Positions 32,007-41,301 are shown, counted from the stretch's first letter. The stretch: DNA of 64,000 nt from an uncultured Oscillospiraceae bacterium (GCA_900542145.1 UQMF01000004.1:1-64000); one strand, 5' to 3'. Program-made: numbers and translations. The notes: generated by a model from the sequence alone, not told the origin.

Positions 32007-32783
32007 ATGAGCTACTACTGCGACAGGTACCCGATAATCGAGAAAAAGACCCTCTCCCGGGACACCTATTCCATCACGATACTTGCACCGGAGGCTGCAA
32101 AGGCCGCTCACACCGGTCAGTTCGCAAACATTGCCGCGCCGGGATTCACCCTGCGCCGCCCCATTTCCATCTGCGAATTCAGCCGTTCCAAGGGCACAAT
32201 CCGCTTTGTGTTTGAGGTAAGGGGCAAGGGGACCGAGGCTATTTCAAGGCTCAATCCCGGGGACAACCTGGACGTGCTCGGCCCTCTCGGCAACGGATTC
32301 AAGATCCCTGACAGCGCCCGTAAGGTGGTATTGGTTGGCGGCGGTATCGGAGTCCCTCCGCTGCTCGGGATTGCCAAGAAGCTCGGCGACCGCGCAACGG
32401 CTATCCTGGGATTCCGGGATTACAGCCGCATAATTCTCGCGGACGAATTCGAGAAATACGGCGCGAACACCGCGATATGCACCGACGACGGCTCTGTCGG
32501 CTACAACGGCATGGTCACATCTCCGCTGGAGAGTACCCTGAAGAATTCCGGCGCCGACCTGGTGTGCGCATGCGGCCCTATGCCCATGCTGAATGCGGTT
32601 GCAAGGGTGTGCGCTGACAACAACGTGCCCTGTAAGGTTTCCATGGAGCAGAGAATGGGCTGCGGCGTGGGAGCGTGCGTGGTATGTTCCTGCCTGACTG
32701 TACGCAACGGTCAGGAGCATTACGCGAGGGTATGCAAGGATGGCCCCGTATTCGACGCAAAGGAGGTAAAGTTCAATGGCTGA
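32007..32783 (+). CDS. pyrK: Dihydroorotate dehydrogenase electron-transfer subunit PyrK
   Basis: A 258-residue flavin/iron-sulfur protein that passes electrons from PyrD to NAD. The FAD-binding LRRPISICEF, the NAD-binding VVLVGGGIGVPPLLGIAKKL and four C-terminal cysteines for a [2Fe-2S] cluster (RMGCGVGACVVCSC...C) are intact. I chose the ATG at 32007, directly after the preceding stop (AAAGGAGC upstream). It overlaps pyrD by 8 bp, as expected for a two-subunit enzyme. Confidence 0.94.
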   Translation: MSYYCDRYPIIEKKTLSRDTYSITILAPEAAKAAHTGQFANIAAPGFTLRRPISICEFSRSKGTIRFVFEVRGKGTEAISRLNPGDNLDVLGPLGNGFKIPDSARKVVLVGGGIGVPPLLGIAKKLGDRATAILGFRDYSRIILADEFEKYGANTAICTDDGSVGYNGMVTSPLESTLKNSGADLVCACGPMPMLNAVARVCADNNVPCKVSMEQRMGCGVGACVVCSCLTVRNGQEHYARVCKDGPVFDAKEVKFNG

Positions 32784-33687
32784 TCTTTCCGTTAAAATCG
32801 CCGGGGTGGAATTCCCGAACCCGGTCATCGCCGCTTCCGGAACTTATGGCAACGGCGAGTGTTTCACCGACCTGTATCCGCTCTCCAGACTTGGCGGAGT
32901 TTCCTGCAAGGGAATGACCATCGAGCCCAAGATGGGCAATATTCCTCCGAGAATAGCTGAAACTCCCTCCGGCATACTGAATTCCGTGGGACTCCAGAAC
33001 ATCGGCGTGCATGGCTTCATTGAGTATTACCTCCCCACCCTCAAGGAGGAGGGCAACGTGATCATTGCCAACGTAGCCGGCGCAGTCATCGACGACTACA
33101 TCGCCGCGGCGGAAGCGCTTGATTCCACCGACGTTGACATGATCGAGCTGAATATTTCCTGCCCGAATGTCAAGGCTGGCGGCGCGACCTGGGGAGTTAC
33201 CTGCGAGGGTGCTTCCTCCGTCACAAAGGCGGTAAGGGCAGCTACCAACAAGCCTCTGATAGTCAAGCTGACCCCGAACGTCACCAACATCACCGAGATA
33301 GCAAAGGCGGTCGAAGCCGAGGGCGCGGACAGCATTTCGCTGATCAATACGCTGCTTGGAATGCGCATTGATATCCGCAGCAGACGCCCGATACTCCACA
33401 ACAACGTGGGCGGACTTTCCGGTCCGGCGATATTCCCGGTTGCGGTACGCATGGTATGGCAGTGCTACAATGCCGTAAAGATACCGATAATCGGCATGGG
33501 CGGAATCTCCACCTGGGAGGACGCGGTTGAGATGATGCTTGCCGGCGCTTCCGCTATCCAGATGGGCACCGCGATATTCACCGACCCGTGGTCGCCGATA
33601 AAGGTCATCGAGGGTCTGAACGACTACATGGACAAGAACGGCATAAAGGATCTCTCGGAGATAGTCGGTCAGGTAAAGCCCTGGTGA
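32776..33687 (+). CDS. pyrD: Dihydroorotate dehydrogenase PyrD (class 1B)
   Basis: A 303-residue FMN TIM-barrel enzyme that oxidises dihydroorotate to orotate. It has ASGTYGNG near the N-terminus, ELNISCPNVKAGG with the catalytic Cys (class 1) in the expected loop position, KLTPNVTNI, GGLSGPAIFPVAVRMVW and IGMGGIST. Pairing with PyrK makes it the NAD-dependent class 1B type. Confidence 0.95.
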   Translation: MADLSVKIAGVEFPNPVIAASGTYGNGECFTDLYPLSRLGGVSCKGMTIEPKMGNIPPRIAETPSGILNSVGLQNIGVHGFIEYYLPTLKEEGNVIIANVAGAVIDDYIAAAEALDSTDVDMIELNISCPNVKAGGATWGVTCEGASSVTKAVRAATNKPLIVKLTPNVTNITEIAKAVEAEGADSISLINTLLGMRIDIRSRRPILHNNVGGLSGPAIFPVAVRMVWQCYNAVKIPIIGMGGISTWEDAVEMMLAGASAIQMGTAIFTDPWSPIKVIEGLNDYMDKNGIKDLSEIVGQVKPW

Positions 33688-33747
33688 TCTTATGCCGGGA
33701 ACGATCTGCGTAAATCGCAGTAATATAAGATTGACAGGAGATATCTG

Positions 33748-34176
33748 ATGAAGATAATGGCAGTAGACTACGGCGACAGCCGCACAGGGCTCGCGATGTG
33801 CGATAAGAGCGAGATCCTGGCTTCTCCGCTGTACACGATAAACATGAAGGATTTCGACCGCTGCGTCGAGATGGTCGCGCAGGCGGCGCAGGAGAACAAG
33901 GCGGAGCGTATCGTCGTCGGGAATCCGATAAACATGAACGGCACGGAGGGTCCGCGCTCCGAGAAGTGCAGGCTGTTCGCGGACAGGCTCCGGGAGCTTG
34001 TCGGCGTTGACGTTGTGATGTGGGACGAGCGTTCCTCCACCGTCACGGCTATCGGCTTCATGAACGACGTGAACAAACGCGGAAAGAAGCGCAAGGAAGT
34101 GCTGGATTCCGCTGCGGCGGCGGTTATCCTGGACGGCTACCTCGCCTGGCGCAAAAATCACCCCGACGCGGACTGA
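33748..34176 (+). CDS. ruvX: Putative pre-16S rRNA nuclease / Holliday junction resolvase RuvX (YqgF)
   Basis: A 142-residue RNase H-fold protein of the YqgF family, thought to trim 16S rRNA 5' ends. The motifs are MAVDYGDSRTGLAMCD, IVVGNPINMNGTEGPRS, WDERSSTV and the C-terminal DSAAAAVILDGYL. It follows pyrD by 60 bp without a terminator between, so it is probably the last gene of the pyr transcript. Confidence 0.9.
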   Translation: MKIMAVDYGDSRTGLAMCDKSEILASPLYTINMKDFDRCVEMVAQAAQENKAERIVVGNPINMNGTEGPRSEKCRLFADRLRELVGVDVVMWDERSSTVTAIGFMNDVNKRGKKRKEVLDSAAAAVILDGYLAWRKNHPDAD

Positions 34177-34193
34177 TAAATGGGTGAAAATGC

Positions 34194-34222
34194 TTGACAT
34201 TCCGGCGTATTAGGGGTAAAAT
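34194..34222 (+). promoter_or_regulatory. Promoter directly before a terminator
   Basis: TTGACA (34194-34199), 17 bp, TAAAAT (34217-34222). The expected start (about 34229) is the first base of the terminator stem. It could drive the acetylesterase gene with built-in early termination, or be fortuitous. Confidence 0.5.
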
Positions 34223-34228
34223 ATAATA

Positions 34229-34259
34229 GGGTGCAGTGTTTGTTCCTGCACCCTTTTTT
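34229..34259 (+). terminator. Terminator of the pyr operon / leader terminator of the esterase gene
   Basis: GGGTGCAG (34229-34236) pairs with CTGCACCC (34246-34253) and is followed by TTTTTT. It lies between ruvX and the acetylesterase gene. Confidence 0.9.
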
Positions 34260-34294
34260 CATTCGAAATTCTAAACCGAAAGGAAACCATAGAT

Positions 34295-35887
34295 ATGAGC
34301 AATTTCCAGACAGCAAGGATATTCAGCGACAACATGGTGCTTCAGTTCAGCAAACCGCTGAGCGTGTTCGGCACCGGCACTGACGGCACTGTTGTGACAG
34401 TCAGCATTACCGGCGAGGAAGCCGCGCAGACCTCCACAGTCGTAAAGAACGGCAGGTGGCTTGCAATGCTCCCTCCGCAGCCTGCGCAGGACTGCGTTGA
34501 GCTTACCGTGACTGATGGCGCGGACACCGTGAAGTTCAGCAACGTGGCTGTCGGAGCTGTATGGCTCGCCGGCGGTCAGAGCAATATGGAGCTGGAACTC
34601 CAGAACTGCAATACCGGCAAGGAAAGCCTTGAAAACGACGATACTCCGAACGTGCGCTTCTACTACACGATGAAGAAATCCATCGCGGACGAGAGCTTCT
34701 TTGAGAGCGAAAAGCAGATGGGCTGGAACGAATTCTCCAACAAGGAGAGCGCCAGGTGCTGGAGTGCGGTAGGATACTACTTCGCAAAGGAACTGTCCGA
34801 GAAGCTCAACATGACGGTCGGAATCATCGGCTGCAACTGGGGAGGAACTTCCGCCAGCGCGTGGCTCAGGCGTGAATACGCGGACGGCGAAACGGCGATA
34901 TATTTCGATGAGTACGACAAGGCGATAGAGGGAAAGTCCGAGCAGCAGCTTCGTCAGGATTACCTGGATTACCAGGCGTACCACGCTGAATGGGAGCGCA
35001 AGAGCGCGGAGTACTATAACAACACCCCGAATCCCACCTGGGACGGATGTCTGGAATACTGCGGCGAGAATAAGTACCCCGGTCCGGCTTCTCCGCTGAA
35101 TCCCATGTCCCCGGGAGTGCTCCACAAGAGCATGGTAGAGCGTATCGCCCCCTACACCATGACCGGAGTTATCTGGTACCAGGGAGAGAGCGATGACCAC
35201 CGTCCGGATATGTACTATAAGCTGCTCAACCAGATGATACGCTGCTGGCGCGACGACTGGAACGACGAGCTGTTCTTCGTTATCGGTCAGCTGCCCATGC
35301 ATCGCTGGGAGGCAGACCAGGATATCAAACACTGGTGCAGGATACGCGAGGCGCAGGCAAAGACCACCCGCGAAACCGCAGGAACCGCGCTGGCAGTTCT
35401 TATCGACTGCGGCGAGTTCAGCGAGATCCACCCGAAGGACAAAAAGACCCCGGGACATCGCTTCTGCCTTGCGGCGCTGAACGGCTGCTATCAGGTGCAG
35501 TTCGTTGACGCCGAGGACGGCAGGGAAGAGGGCGGATATTCCACCTTCAATCCGGAGGCGTATGAAGTATGCTGGAATTCCGACAGCGTTGACGTGTTCG
35601 TGTCTACCGGGCTTTGCCTGGAGGTAAAGGACGACGCAGATCAGATAAGCGGTTTCGAGTTGATGGACATCGACGGCGAGTGGCACAGCGCAGCGGCAGT
35701 GCTTTCCGACAAGGAACTGTGGAATGCCGGCGAGGGCACCGAGATACTCCATGTCACCGGAGTTGAATACCCCTGCGGAGTGCGCTACCTCTGGACGAAC
35801 TACACCGAGGATATTCCGCTGAGGGACGGCGAGAACGAAGTTCCCATGCCGCCGTTCATCTTCACGAAGCCCGATTATCAGGGCTGA
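34295..35887 (+). CDS. Sialate O-acetylesterase-family carbohydrate esterase
   Basis: A 530-residue SGNH hydrolase of the sialate O-acetylesterase family. There is an N-terminal beta domain, then the nucleophile block WLAGGQSNMELEL, IGCNWGGTSASAWL, GVIWYQGESD and the Asp-His block (SEIHPKDKKTPGHRF). It has no signal peptide, so it is probably cytoplasmic, removing acetyl groups from imported oligosaccharides such as xylan or pectin fragments. The substrate is not resolved by sequence. Confidence 0.85.
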   Translation: MSNFQTARIFSDNMVLQFSKPLSVFGTGTDGTVVTVSITGEEAAQTSTVVKNGRWLAMLPPQPAQDCVELTVTDGADTVKFSNVAVGAVWLAGGQSNMELELQNCNTGKESLENDDTPNVRFYYTMKKSIADESFFESEKQMGWNEFSNKESARCWSAVGYYFAKELSEKLNMTVGIIGCNWGGTSASAWLRREYADGETAIYFDEYDKAIEGKSEQQLRQDYLDYQAYHAEWERKSAEYYNNTPNPTWDGCLEYCGENKYPGPASPLNPMSPGVLHKSMVERIAPYTMTGVIWYQGESDDHRPDMYYKLLNQMIRCWRDDWNDELFFVIGQLPMHRWEADQDIKHWCRIREAQAKTTRETAGTALAVLIDCGEFSEIHPKDKKTPGHRFCLAALNGCYQVQFVDAEDGREEGGYSTFNPEAYEVCWNSDSVDVFVSTGLCLEVKDDADQISGFELMDIDGEWHSAAAVLSDKELWNAGEGTEILHVTGVEYPCGVRYLWTNYTEDIPLRDGENEVPMPPFIFTKPDYQG

Positions 35888-35904
35888 TAAAGGAGCTGTG
35901 TTTC

Positions 35905-36144
35905 ATGGAAAAGGAAAAGATAGACAGGATAAACCACCTTGCGAGAAAGCACCGCGAACACGGTCTTACAGACGAGGAAAAGGCTGAGCAGGAAGCGCTC
36001 CGCAACGAGTACCGCGAGGGATTCAAGAAGGGTCTTGCTCAGCACCTGGACAATGTTTACTACAAAATGCCGGACGGCAGCCTTGTAAAGGCGGTCAAGG
36101 GCGAGGTAAAAATACCCGGAGTGAACACGGAGGGAAAGAAATGA
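35905..36144 (+). CDS. DUF896-family protein
   Basis: A 79-residue protein with the helical-hairpin core RINHLARKHREHGLTDEEKAEQEALRNEYREGFKKGLAQHLDNVY, the mark of the DUF896 (YnzC-like) family of Firmicutes. The role is unknown; B. subtilis YnzC is linked to the SOS operon. The stop overlaps the start of the SDR gene by 4 bp. Confidence 0.88.
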   Translation: MEKEKIDRINHLARKHREHGLTDEEKAEQEALRNEYREGFKKGLAQHLDNVYYKMPDGSLVKAVKGEVKIPGVNTEGKK

Positions 36145-36908
36145 TAGCATTAGTTACCGGCGCAAGCTCCGGAATAGGCAGGGATATCGCGCGCTCCCTG
36201 GCAAAGCACGGCATAAATGTGATAATCAGCGCGCGCCGACGCGACCGCTTACAGGAACTCAAAGCGGAGCTTACCGAGAAGTACGGCGTAAAGGTCAAGA
36301 TAATCGCCGCCGATCTTTCGGATACCGCCCAGTGTGTGGAATTACACCGGCGTGTAAGAAAATACAATATCGACATTTTCGTCAACAACGCAGGATTAGG
36401 AGTTTTCGGCGAATTCACCGACACCGATCTCGACCGCGAACTTGACGAGCTTGATGTGAATATCCGGGCGTTCCACATTCTGTTCAAGCTGTTCCTCCAG
36501 GATTTCCGGAAGCGCGACTACGGCTTCATTCTGAACACCGCAAGCAGCGCCGGATTTTTCCCGGGACCCTGCTTCTCCTCCTACTACGCAAGCAAGGCGT
36601 ATGTGGTAAGAATGACCCAGGCTGTCCACGAGGAATTACGCGCGGACCACAGCCATGTTTCGCTGTCAATGCTGTGCCCGGGTCCTGTACAGACCGAGTT
36701 CATGGACAAGGCAAGAGTGAATTTCTCCGTGCCTCCTCAGTCCAGTGAATATGTGGCGGAATACGCTGTGCGCGAGATGTTTGCAGGAAAGCTGACCATA
36801 GTTCCGTCCAATCTCCTCAAGGCAGGGATAGTGTTCGGAAAGGTCGTACCGGACTGCGTCCTCGCATTCTTCGCGCGGCAGATACAGAGCAGACGGGAGC
36901 GGCTGTGA
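36141..36908 (+). CDS. Short-chain dehydrogenase/reductase
   Basis: A 255-residue Rossmann-fold oxidoreductase. The NADP site is VTGASSGIGRDIAR, NNAG is at FVNNAGLGVFG, the catalytic Ser is in ILNTASSAGFF and the Tyr-Lys pair is in SSYYASKAYVV. It is related to DltE/YqjQ-type SDRs; the substrate is unknown. It is coupled to the DUF896 gene and followed 1 bp later by a thioesterase gene. Confidence 0.9.
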   Translation: MIALVTGASSGIGRDIARSLAKHGINVIISARRRDRLQELKAELTEKYGVKVKIIAADLSDTAQCVELHRRVRKYNIDIFVNNAGLGVFGEFTDTDLDRELDELDVNIRAFHILFKLFLQDFRKRDYGFILNTASSAGFFPGPCFSSYYASKAYVVRMTQAVHEELRADHSHVSLSMLCPGPVQTEFMDKARVNFSVPPQSSEYVAEYAVREMFAGKLTIVPSNLLKAGIVFGKVVPDCVLAFFARQIQSRRERL

Positions 36909-36909
36909 T

Positions 36910-37341
36910 ATGGCGTCAGTAACGGAAGTAACGGTGCGCTACGCCGAAACCGACCGCATGGGAGTAACTCACCATGCGGTATATCCGATCTGGTTCGAGA
37001 TGGCGCGCACGGATTATATCAGAAACGCGGCGATGAGCTACGCCGAGATGGAGCGGCAGGGTGTGATGATTCCCGTCACCGGGATCTCATGCAGATACCG
37101 CCTGCCCACCGGCTATGACGACACCCTGGTGATAACCACGAAGATCACGCGGTTTTCCCCGGCACGGGTGGAGTTCAGCTACACCGCGGTGTTAAAGGGC
37201 GAAACGGATATCCGCTGTGAGGGTACCAGCGCACACGCGTTCGTGGATTCGCAGACATTCCGCCCGCTCAATCTGAAGAAGGCAATGCCTGAGCTTTATG
37301 CAAGGCTGGAAGAGGAAGCGGCTAAGGATATGGCACGCTGA
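36910..37341 (+). CDS. Hotdog-fold acyl-CoA thioesterase (YbgC/FadM-like)
   Basis: A 143-residue hotdog protein. VRYAETDRMGVTHHAVYPIWFEMARTDYIR contains the 4HBT signature with the catalytic Asp (ETDRMGVTHHA). It hydrolyses acyl-CoA or acyl-ACP thioesters; the chain length is not predictable. It lies in the small operon with the DUF896 and SDR genes. Confidence 0.9.
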   Translation: MASVTEVTVRYAETDRMGVTHHAVYPIWFEMARTDYIRNAAMSYAEMERQGVMIPVTGISCRYRLPTGYDDTLVITTKITRFSPARVEFSYTAVLKGETDIRCEGTSAHAFVDSQTFRPLNLKKAMPELYARLEEEAAKDMAR

Positions 37342-37354
37342 GGAGGGTTCGGTT

Positions 37355-38965
37355 ATGCTTAAACAGCTGATATTAGCGGTTCTTGGCGCGGTCACTATGA
37401 TGACATCGCTGCCGGACAGCATTCCGGCGCAGAGCGGATTCTACCACACCGTGGGCAGGAATATAATCTCGCCTGACGGGAAAAAGACCACGCTTTACGG
37501 CATGGGATTCGGCAACGATGTGTGGTGCAGCTCGCTTTCCGAAGTGGGGCTCCATCATAATGAGGACAGCTTCCGGGAGATGAAGGATCTGGGATTCAAC
37601 TCTGTGCGGTTCCTGCTGAATTACCGCTGGTTTGAGGACGATGACAAGCCGTATACCTACAAGCAGGAGGGCTTTGACTACATTGACCAGAGCATAGCCT
37701 GGGCGAAGAAATACGGCATAGGTCTGGTGCTGAACATGCACTACCCCCAGGGAGGGTACCAGTCCCAGGGGAAGGGCACGGCGCTGTGGACCGACCCCGA
37801 AAATCAGAAGCGGCTCGTTTCCCTCTGGGGCGAGATCGCACGGAGGTACGCGGACGAGCCGACGATAATCGGCTACGGTATCGTGAACGAGCCCGTGGTC
37901 CCGAATATCGGGACGATACAGCAGTCCGTGGCGCAGTGCCAGTCGCTGGTGCAGCGCTGCACCGACGAGATACGCCGGACGGACAGCAACCACATAATCT
38001 TCGCGGAGCGCGTGTGCGCCTGGCAGGACGCCGCGACCGGCGTAACCAGCTGGACCGGATACGACTATAACGACATGTGGTACCTTATTGATGACCCGAA
38101 TGTCGTTTATGAGGCGCATTACTACGAGCCGTTCGTTTTCACGCACCAGTCCGCCGGGGATAATGTGTCGTACCCCTCCGGTACATACGTTTCCGGAATG
38201 CTGAGCGACTGGGTGGACTGCGTTTCCGCTGGCAATGCGAACAAGAACAACAATTACTTTGAGAGTGATTATTTCCAGCTCACCGATGAATACAACATGT
38301 ACTCCCCGGTGCTGCATACATGGCAGCTGGGCAGCGGTACGGCGGTATTTGATGATCTGACCGTGACGGAATACTCCGCCGACGGAAGCAGCCGGGTGGT
38401 ATACTACAACGACTTCTCGAGTTCAGAGGAGCCCACGGTCTGGAGCAGCGACGGCTCCGGAAATTTCACGGTATCAGACGGGCGCTGCACCATCGTCGGC
38501 GCGGATTCCGACTTCGTGGTGACGTTCAGCTCGCTGGAGCTGAAGGAGGGCTGCCGCTACAAGGTGAGCGGATATGTGGATTCCTCTGCGGCGAATGGCA
38601 AACGGGCTGAAATACGTGCGGATTTCAAGCTGGCGGACAAGATCTACGCCAGCGGCAGGGACTACGTTTTCGCCAACCTTTCCCGTCTGACGGAGTTCAG
38701 CGAAAAGAACAACGTCCCAGTATTCCTGGGTGAATTCGGCGCGGACGCCGAGTGCTTCAAGTCCAACAAGGGCGGCGAGCGCTGGGTCGGAGATGTGCTG
38801 GATTACTGCATTTCCAACGGACTTTCGTGCAGCTATCACGCCTACCACGAGCCCATGTTCGGACTTTACCCGGAAAACACATCAAACTACCCGACACTTC
38901 GCAACGAACGGCTGGCGCAGACCTTTAAGAGCCGGCTTTCAGGCAACACATTGGAGAAGAAATGA
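37355..38965 (+). CDS. Glycoside hydrolase family 5 enzyme with inserted beta-module
   Basis: A 536-residue secreted enzyme with an N-terminal hydrophobic segment (LILAVLGAVTMMTSL). The catalytic Glu pair of GH5 is in YGIVNEP (E179) and VFLGEFGAD (E460); LNMHYPQGG and EAHYYEPF are other GH5 blocks. It probably cleaves beta-1,4-glucan or mannan. The two Glu are about 280 residues apart, much more than usual, because a beta-rich module (about 300-420, FDDLTVTEYSADGSS ... KVSGYVDSSAANGKRAEI) is inserted in the barrel. It has a strong AGGAGGG site and overlaps the next gene by 4 bp. Confidence 0.85.
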   Translation: MLKQLILAVLGAVTMMTSLPDSIPAQSGFYHTVGRNIISPDGKKTTLYGMGFGNDVWCSSLSEVGLHHNEDSFREMKDLGFNSVRFLLNYRWFEDDDKPYTYKQEGFDYIDQSIAWAKKYGIGLVLNMHYPQGGYQSQGKGTALWTDPENQKRLVSLWGEIARRYADEPTIIGYGIVNEPVVPNIGTIQQSVAQCQSLVQRCTDEIRRTDSNHIIFAERVCAWQDAATGVTSWTGYDYNDMWYLIDDPNVVYEAHYYEPFVFTHQSAGDNVSYPSGTYVSGMLSDWVDCVSAGNANKNNNYFESDYFQLTDEYNMYSPVLHTWQLGSGTAVFDDLTVTEYSADGSSRVVYYNDFSSSEEPTVWSSDGSGNFTVSDGRCTIVGADSDFVVTFSSLELKEGCRYKVSGYVDSSAANGKRAEIRADFKLADKIYASGRDYVFANLSRLTEFSEKNNVPVFLGEFGADAECFKSNKGGERWVGDVLDYCISNGLSCSYHAYHEPMFGLYPENTSNYPTLRNERLAQTFKSRLSGNTLEKK

Positions 38966-41301
38966 AGCGATTTATAATACTTGGCGGCGTAATACTTCTG
39001 GGAGCGGCTTCGGTGCTGATGTACACGCTGTTTCCGCCCAGCCAGCAGGATATAACGGCATCCACGGAGCCTGACGGTGAGATCACTCTCACCGAAAAGG
39101 AGAACGAGCCTTCCGGGAAGATCAGCTTTTCGCTGCCCTCCGGGTTCTATTCTGAGAACATCTCGGTGGAGCTTTCCGCGGATTCCGGGGATATCTACTT
39201 TACCACGGACGGCTCCGACCCGTCGGCGGAAACCGGCACGCTGTATTCCGCACCGATAGAGATCAACGCCTCCACCGAGGTCGCCGCTTCGACGATAAAG
39301 GCGGTCGTGGTGGACGGCGACGGCAATCCCGGCGAGATATTCACCACCAGCTACGTCACCGGACAGGACGTCGATGAGCGCTTCGGGGACAATACGCTGG
39401 TATTCGTGCTGAGCACGGACCCCTATAATCTGTACGATTATGAGTACGGTATTGCGGTGCCCGGAAAGGTGTACGACGACTATGTAAAGGAACACCCGGG
39501 CGAGGAGATTCCCTACAACGCACCGGGCAACTATTATATGACCGGCGCAGAGTGGGAACGCCCGATATATGTTGAGGTGTTCGAGAGCGGCGGAAACAAG
39601 GTCATCGACCAGGCAGCAGGAGTAAGGCTCTCCGGAGGTTACTCCAGGGTGCCGGACCAGAAATCCCTGCGGCTCATCGCACGGAAGAAATACGACCCGG
39701 ACAACGGCAAATTCAAGTATGCGTTCTTTAATGGCGCGGAAACCGCCGATGGAGTCCCGGTGGCGGAATACGACCGCATAGTGCTGCGCAACGGCGCGAA
39801 CGACCGTGAATTCGCCGGGGTGCGCGACGAGCTTTCGCAGAAGCTGGCGCAGGATTACGGCTACCCGGTGACCCAGCACTGCACTCCGGCGGCGGTGTTC
39901 CTCAATGGGGAATACTACGGATTTTCCTGGGTGCATGAGAACTATAATGAGGATTACCTCGCCACCTACTTCGGCGGAAACAAGGAGAACTACGAGATAA
40001 TCAGCAACACCGAGGACGCTGACGAGGGCAGCGAGCGCGCTCTAGCGGACTACGCAAAGGTGCTGGAATACTACGACAGGGACCTCACGGACGACAAGAC
40101 CTTCGCGGAGTTCTGCGAGCTGGTGGATATCGACAATCTCATGCAGTACTACTGCATGGAGGTGTTCATCGCAAACAAGGACTGGCCCGGAAACAACTAC
40201 AAGGCATTCCGCTACTATCCGGACGAGGGCGAGGACGTCAGCGGATTCCGCGACGGTAAGTGGAGGTTCATGTTCTTCGACGCGGAGTATGCATGGAGCC
40301 TTTACGGCGACCGCCCGAACCAGAACACGCTGCGCGACCTGCTGGACGGGAATCACATGAGCGGCGAAAGCAAGGCGCTTATCGCACTGCTGAAACGCGA
40401 CGACATGAAGCAGAAATTCGCGGCGGTCATGTCCGATCTGACGGCGTATGCGTTTGAGGAAAACCACATCAACGAAACCCTGGACGAGCTGCTTGAAATG
40501 AGCGACAATGAGCAGTTCTACGCGCTGGACCACGGGATTATCTCCACCTGGGCAAATCAGGGGACTTTTGCCGACAGCCGACAGCAGATAAGGGATTTCG
40601 CAGCAGTCCGCAAGAAGTCGGTGTTCAACAATATGTACAAGCTTTTCGAGTGGGAGAGCGACGAATACAACATATCCGTCACATGCTCCCAGGGCGCGGT
40701 GACGAAGCTGAATTCCCAGACCAAAAAGGGCAGGGGAAGTCTGTGGGGAACCTATAACAATGCGGTGAGCGTTCCACTTTCCGTCAGCATGGCGGATGGC
40801 TGGGAGTTCCTGCGCTGGGAGGTGAACGGTGTGGAATACGCCGTCCCGGAACTGACCGTGACCTCCTCAATGGCGGACGACAGCGGCAGGGTATCGGTGA
40901 AGCTCATCACACAGCGCCGGGAGTCAACCGGGCAGCCGGTTCAGATAAAGACCATCTGCACAAAATCCAAGGCAGGGTACATAGTGCTTTACAATCCGAA
41001 CAGCGAAGCGGTTTCCACCGCCGGGCTGTATCTCACGGATAAGCCCTACAAGCTCCAGCGGTGGGCTGTCCCGGCGGAGAGTATCCCGGCAGGAGGGACG
41101 CTGCTCATCGTCACCGACAACAATACCACGCAGCAGGCGCTGCACCAGCTCCAGGCAAATTTCAGCCTGAAAAAGGGCGAAACGCTGGTGCTTTCCGACA
41201 GCGACGGGAATATCCTGGGCAGCGTTGACGTGCCCGAGCTTGGCTCAGGTTTCGTGTATTCCCTTCAGGATTATGGCGAATATCGCGTGGTGTCTGAATA
41301 G
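38962..41301 (+). CDS. Membrane-anchored CotH-family protein with chitobiase-type and C-terminal domains
   Basis: A 779-residue protein with an N-terminal anchor (FIILGGVILLGAASVLMYTLF). A chitobiase/FN3-like repeat follows (VELSADSGDIYFTTDGSDPS), then a CotH kinase-like domain (GVRLSGGYSRVPDQKSLRL, LNGEYYGFSWVHENY, KWRFMFFDAEYAW), then a beta-rich end that looks like a lamin-tail domain (KAGYIVLYNPNSEAVSTAGLYLTD). CotH proteins are protein kinases in Bacillus spores; in Ruminococcus they occur in cellulosome systems. It is co-translated with the GH5 gene, which suggests a role at the cell surface. Confidence 0.82.
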   Translation: MKRFIILGGVILLGAASVLMYTLFPPSQQDITASTEPDGEITLTEKENEPSGKISFSLPSGFYSENISVELSADSGDIYFTTDGSDPSAETGTLYSAPIEINASTEVAASTIKAVVVDGDGNPGEIFTTSYVTGQDVDERFGDNTLVFVLSTDPYNLYDYEYGIAVPGKVYDDYVKEHPGEEIPYNAPGNYYMTGAEWERPIYVEVFESGGNKVIDQAAGVRLSGGYSRVPDQKSLRLIARKKYDPDNGKFKYAFFNGAETADGVPVAEYDRIVLRNGANDREFAGVRDELSQKLAQDYGYPVTQHCTPAAVFLNGEYYGFSWVHENYNEDYLATYFGGNKENYEIISNTEDADEGSERALADYAKVLEYYDRDLTDDKTFAEFCELVDIDNLMQYYCMEVFIANKDWPGNNYKAFRYYPDEGEDVSGFRDGKWRFMFFDAEYAWSLYGDRPNQNTLRDLLDGNHMSGESKALIALLKRDDMKQKFAAVMSDLTAYAFEENHINETLDELLEMSDNEQFYALDHGIISTWANQGTFADSRQQIRDFAAVRKKSVFNNMYKLFEWESDEYNISVTCSQGAVTKLNSQTKKGRGSLWGTYNNAVSVPLSVSMADGWEFLRWEVNGVEYAVPELTVTSSMADDSGRVSVKLITQRRESTGQPVQIKTICTKSKAGYIVLYNPNSEAVSTAGLYLTDKPYKLQRWAVPAESIPAGGTLLIVTDNNTTQQALHQLQANFSLKKGETLVLSDSDGNILGSVDVPELGSGFVYSLQDYGEYRVVSE

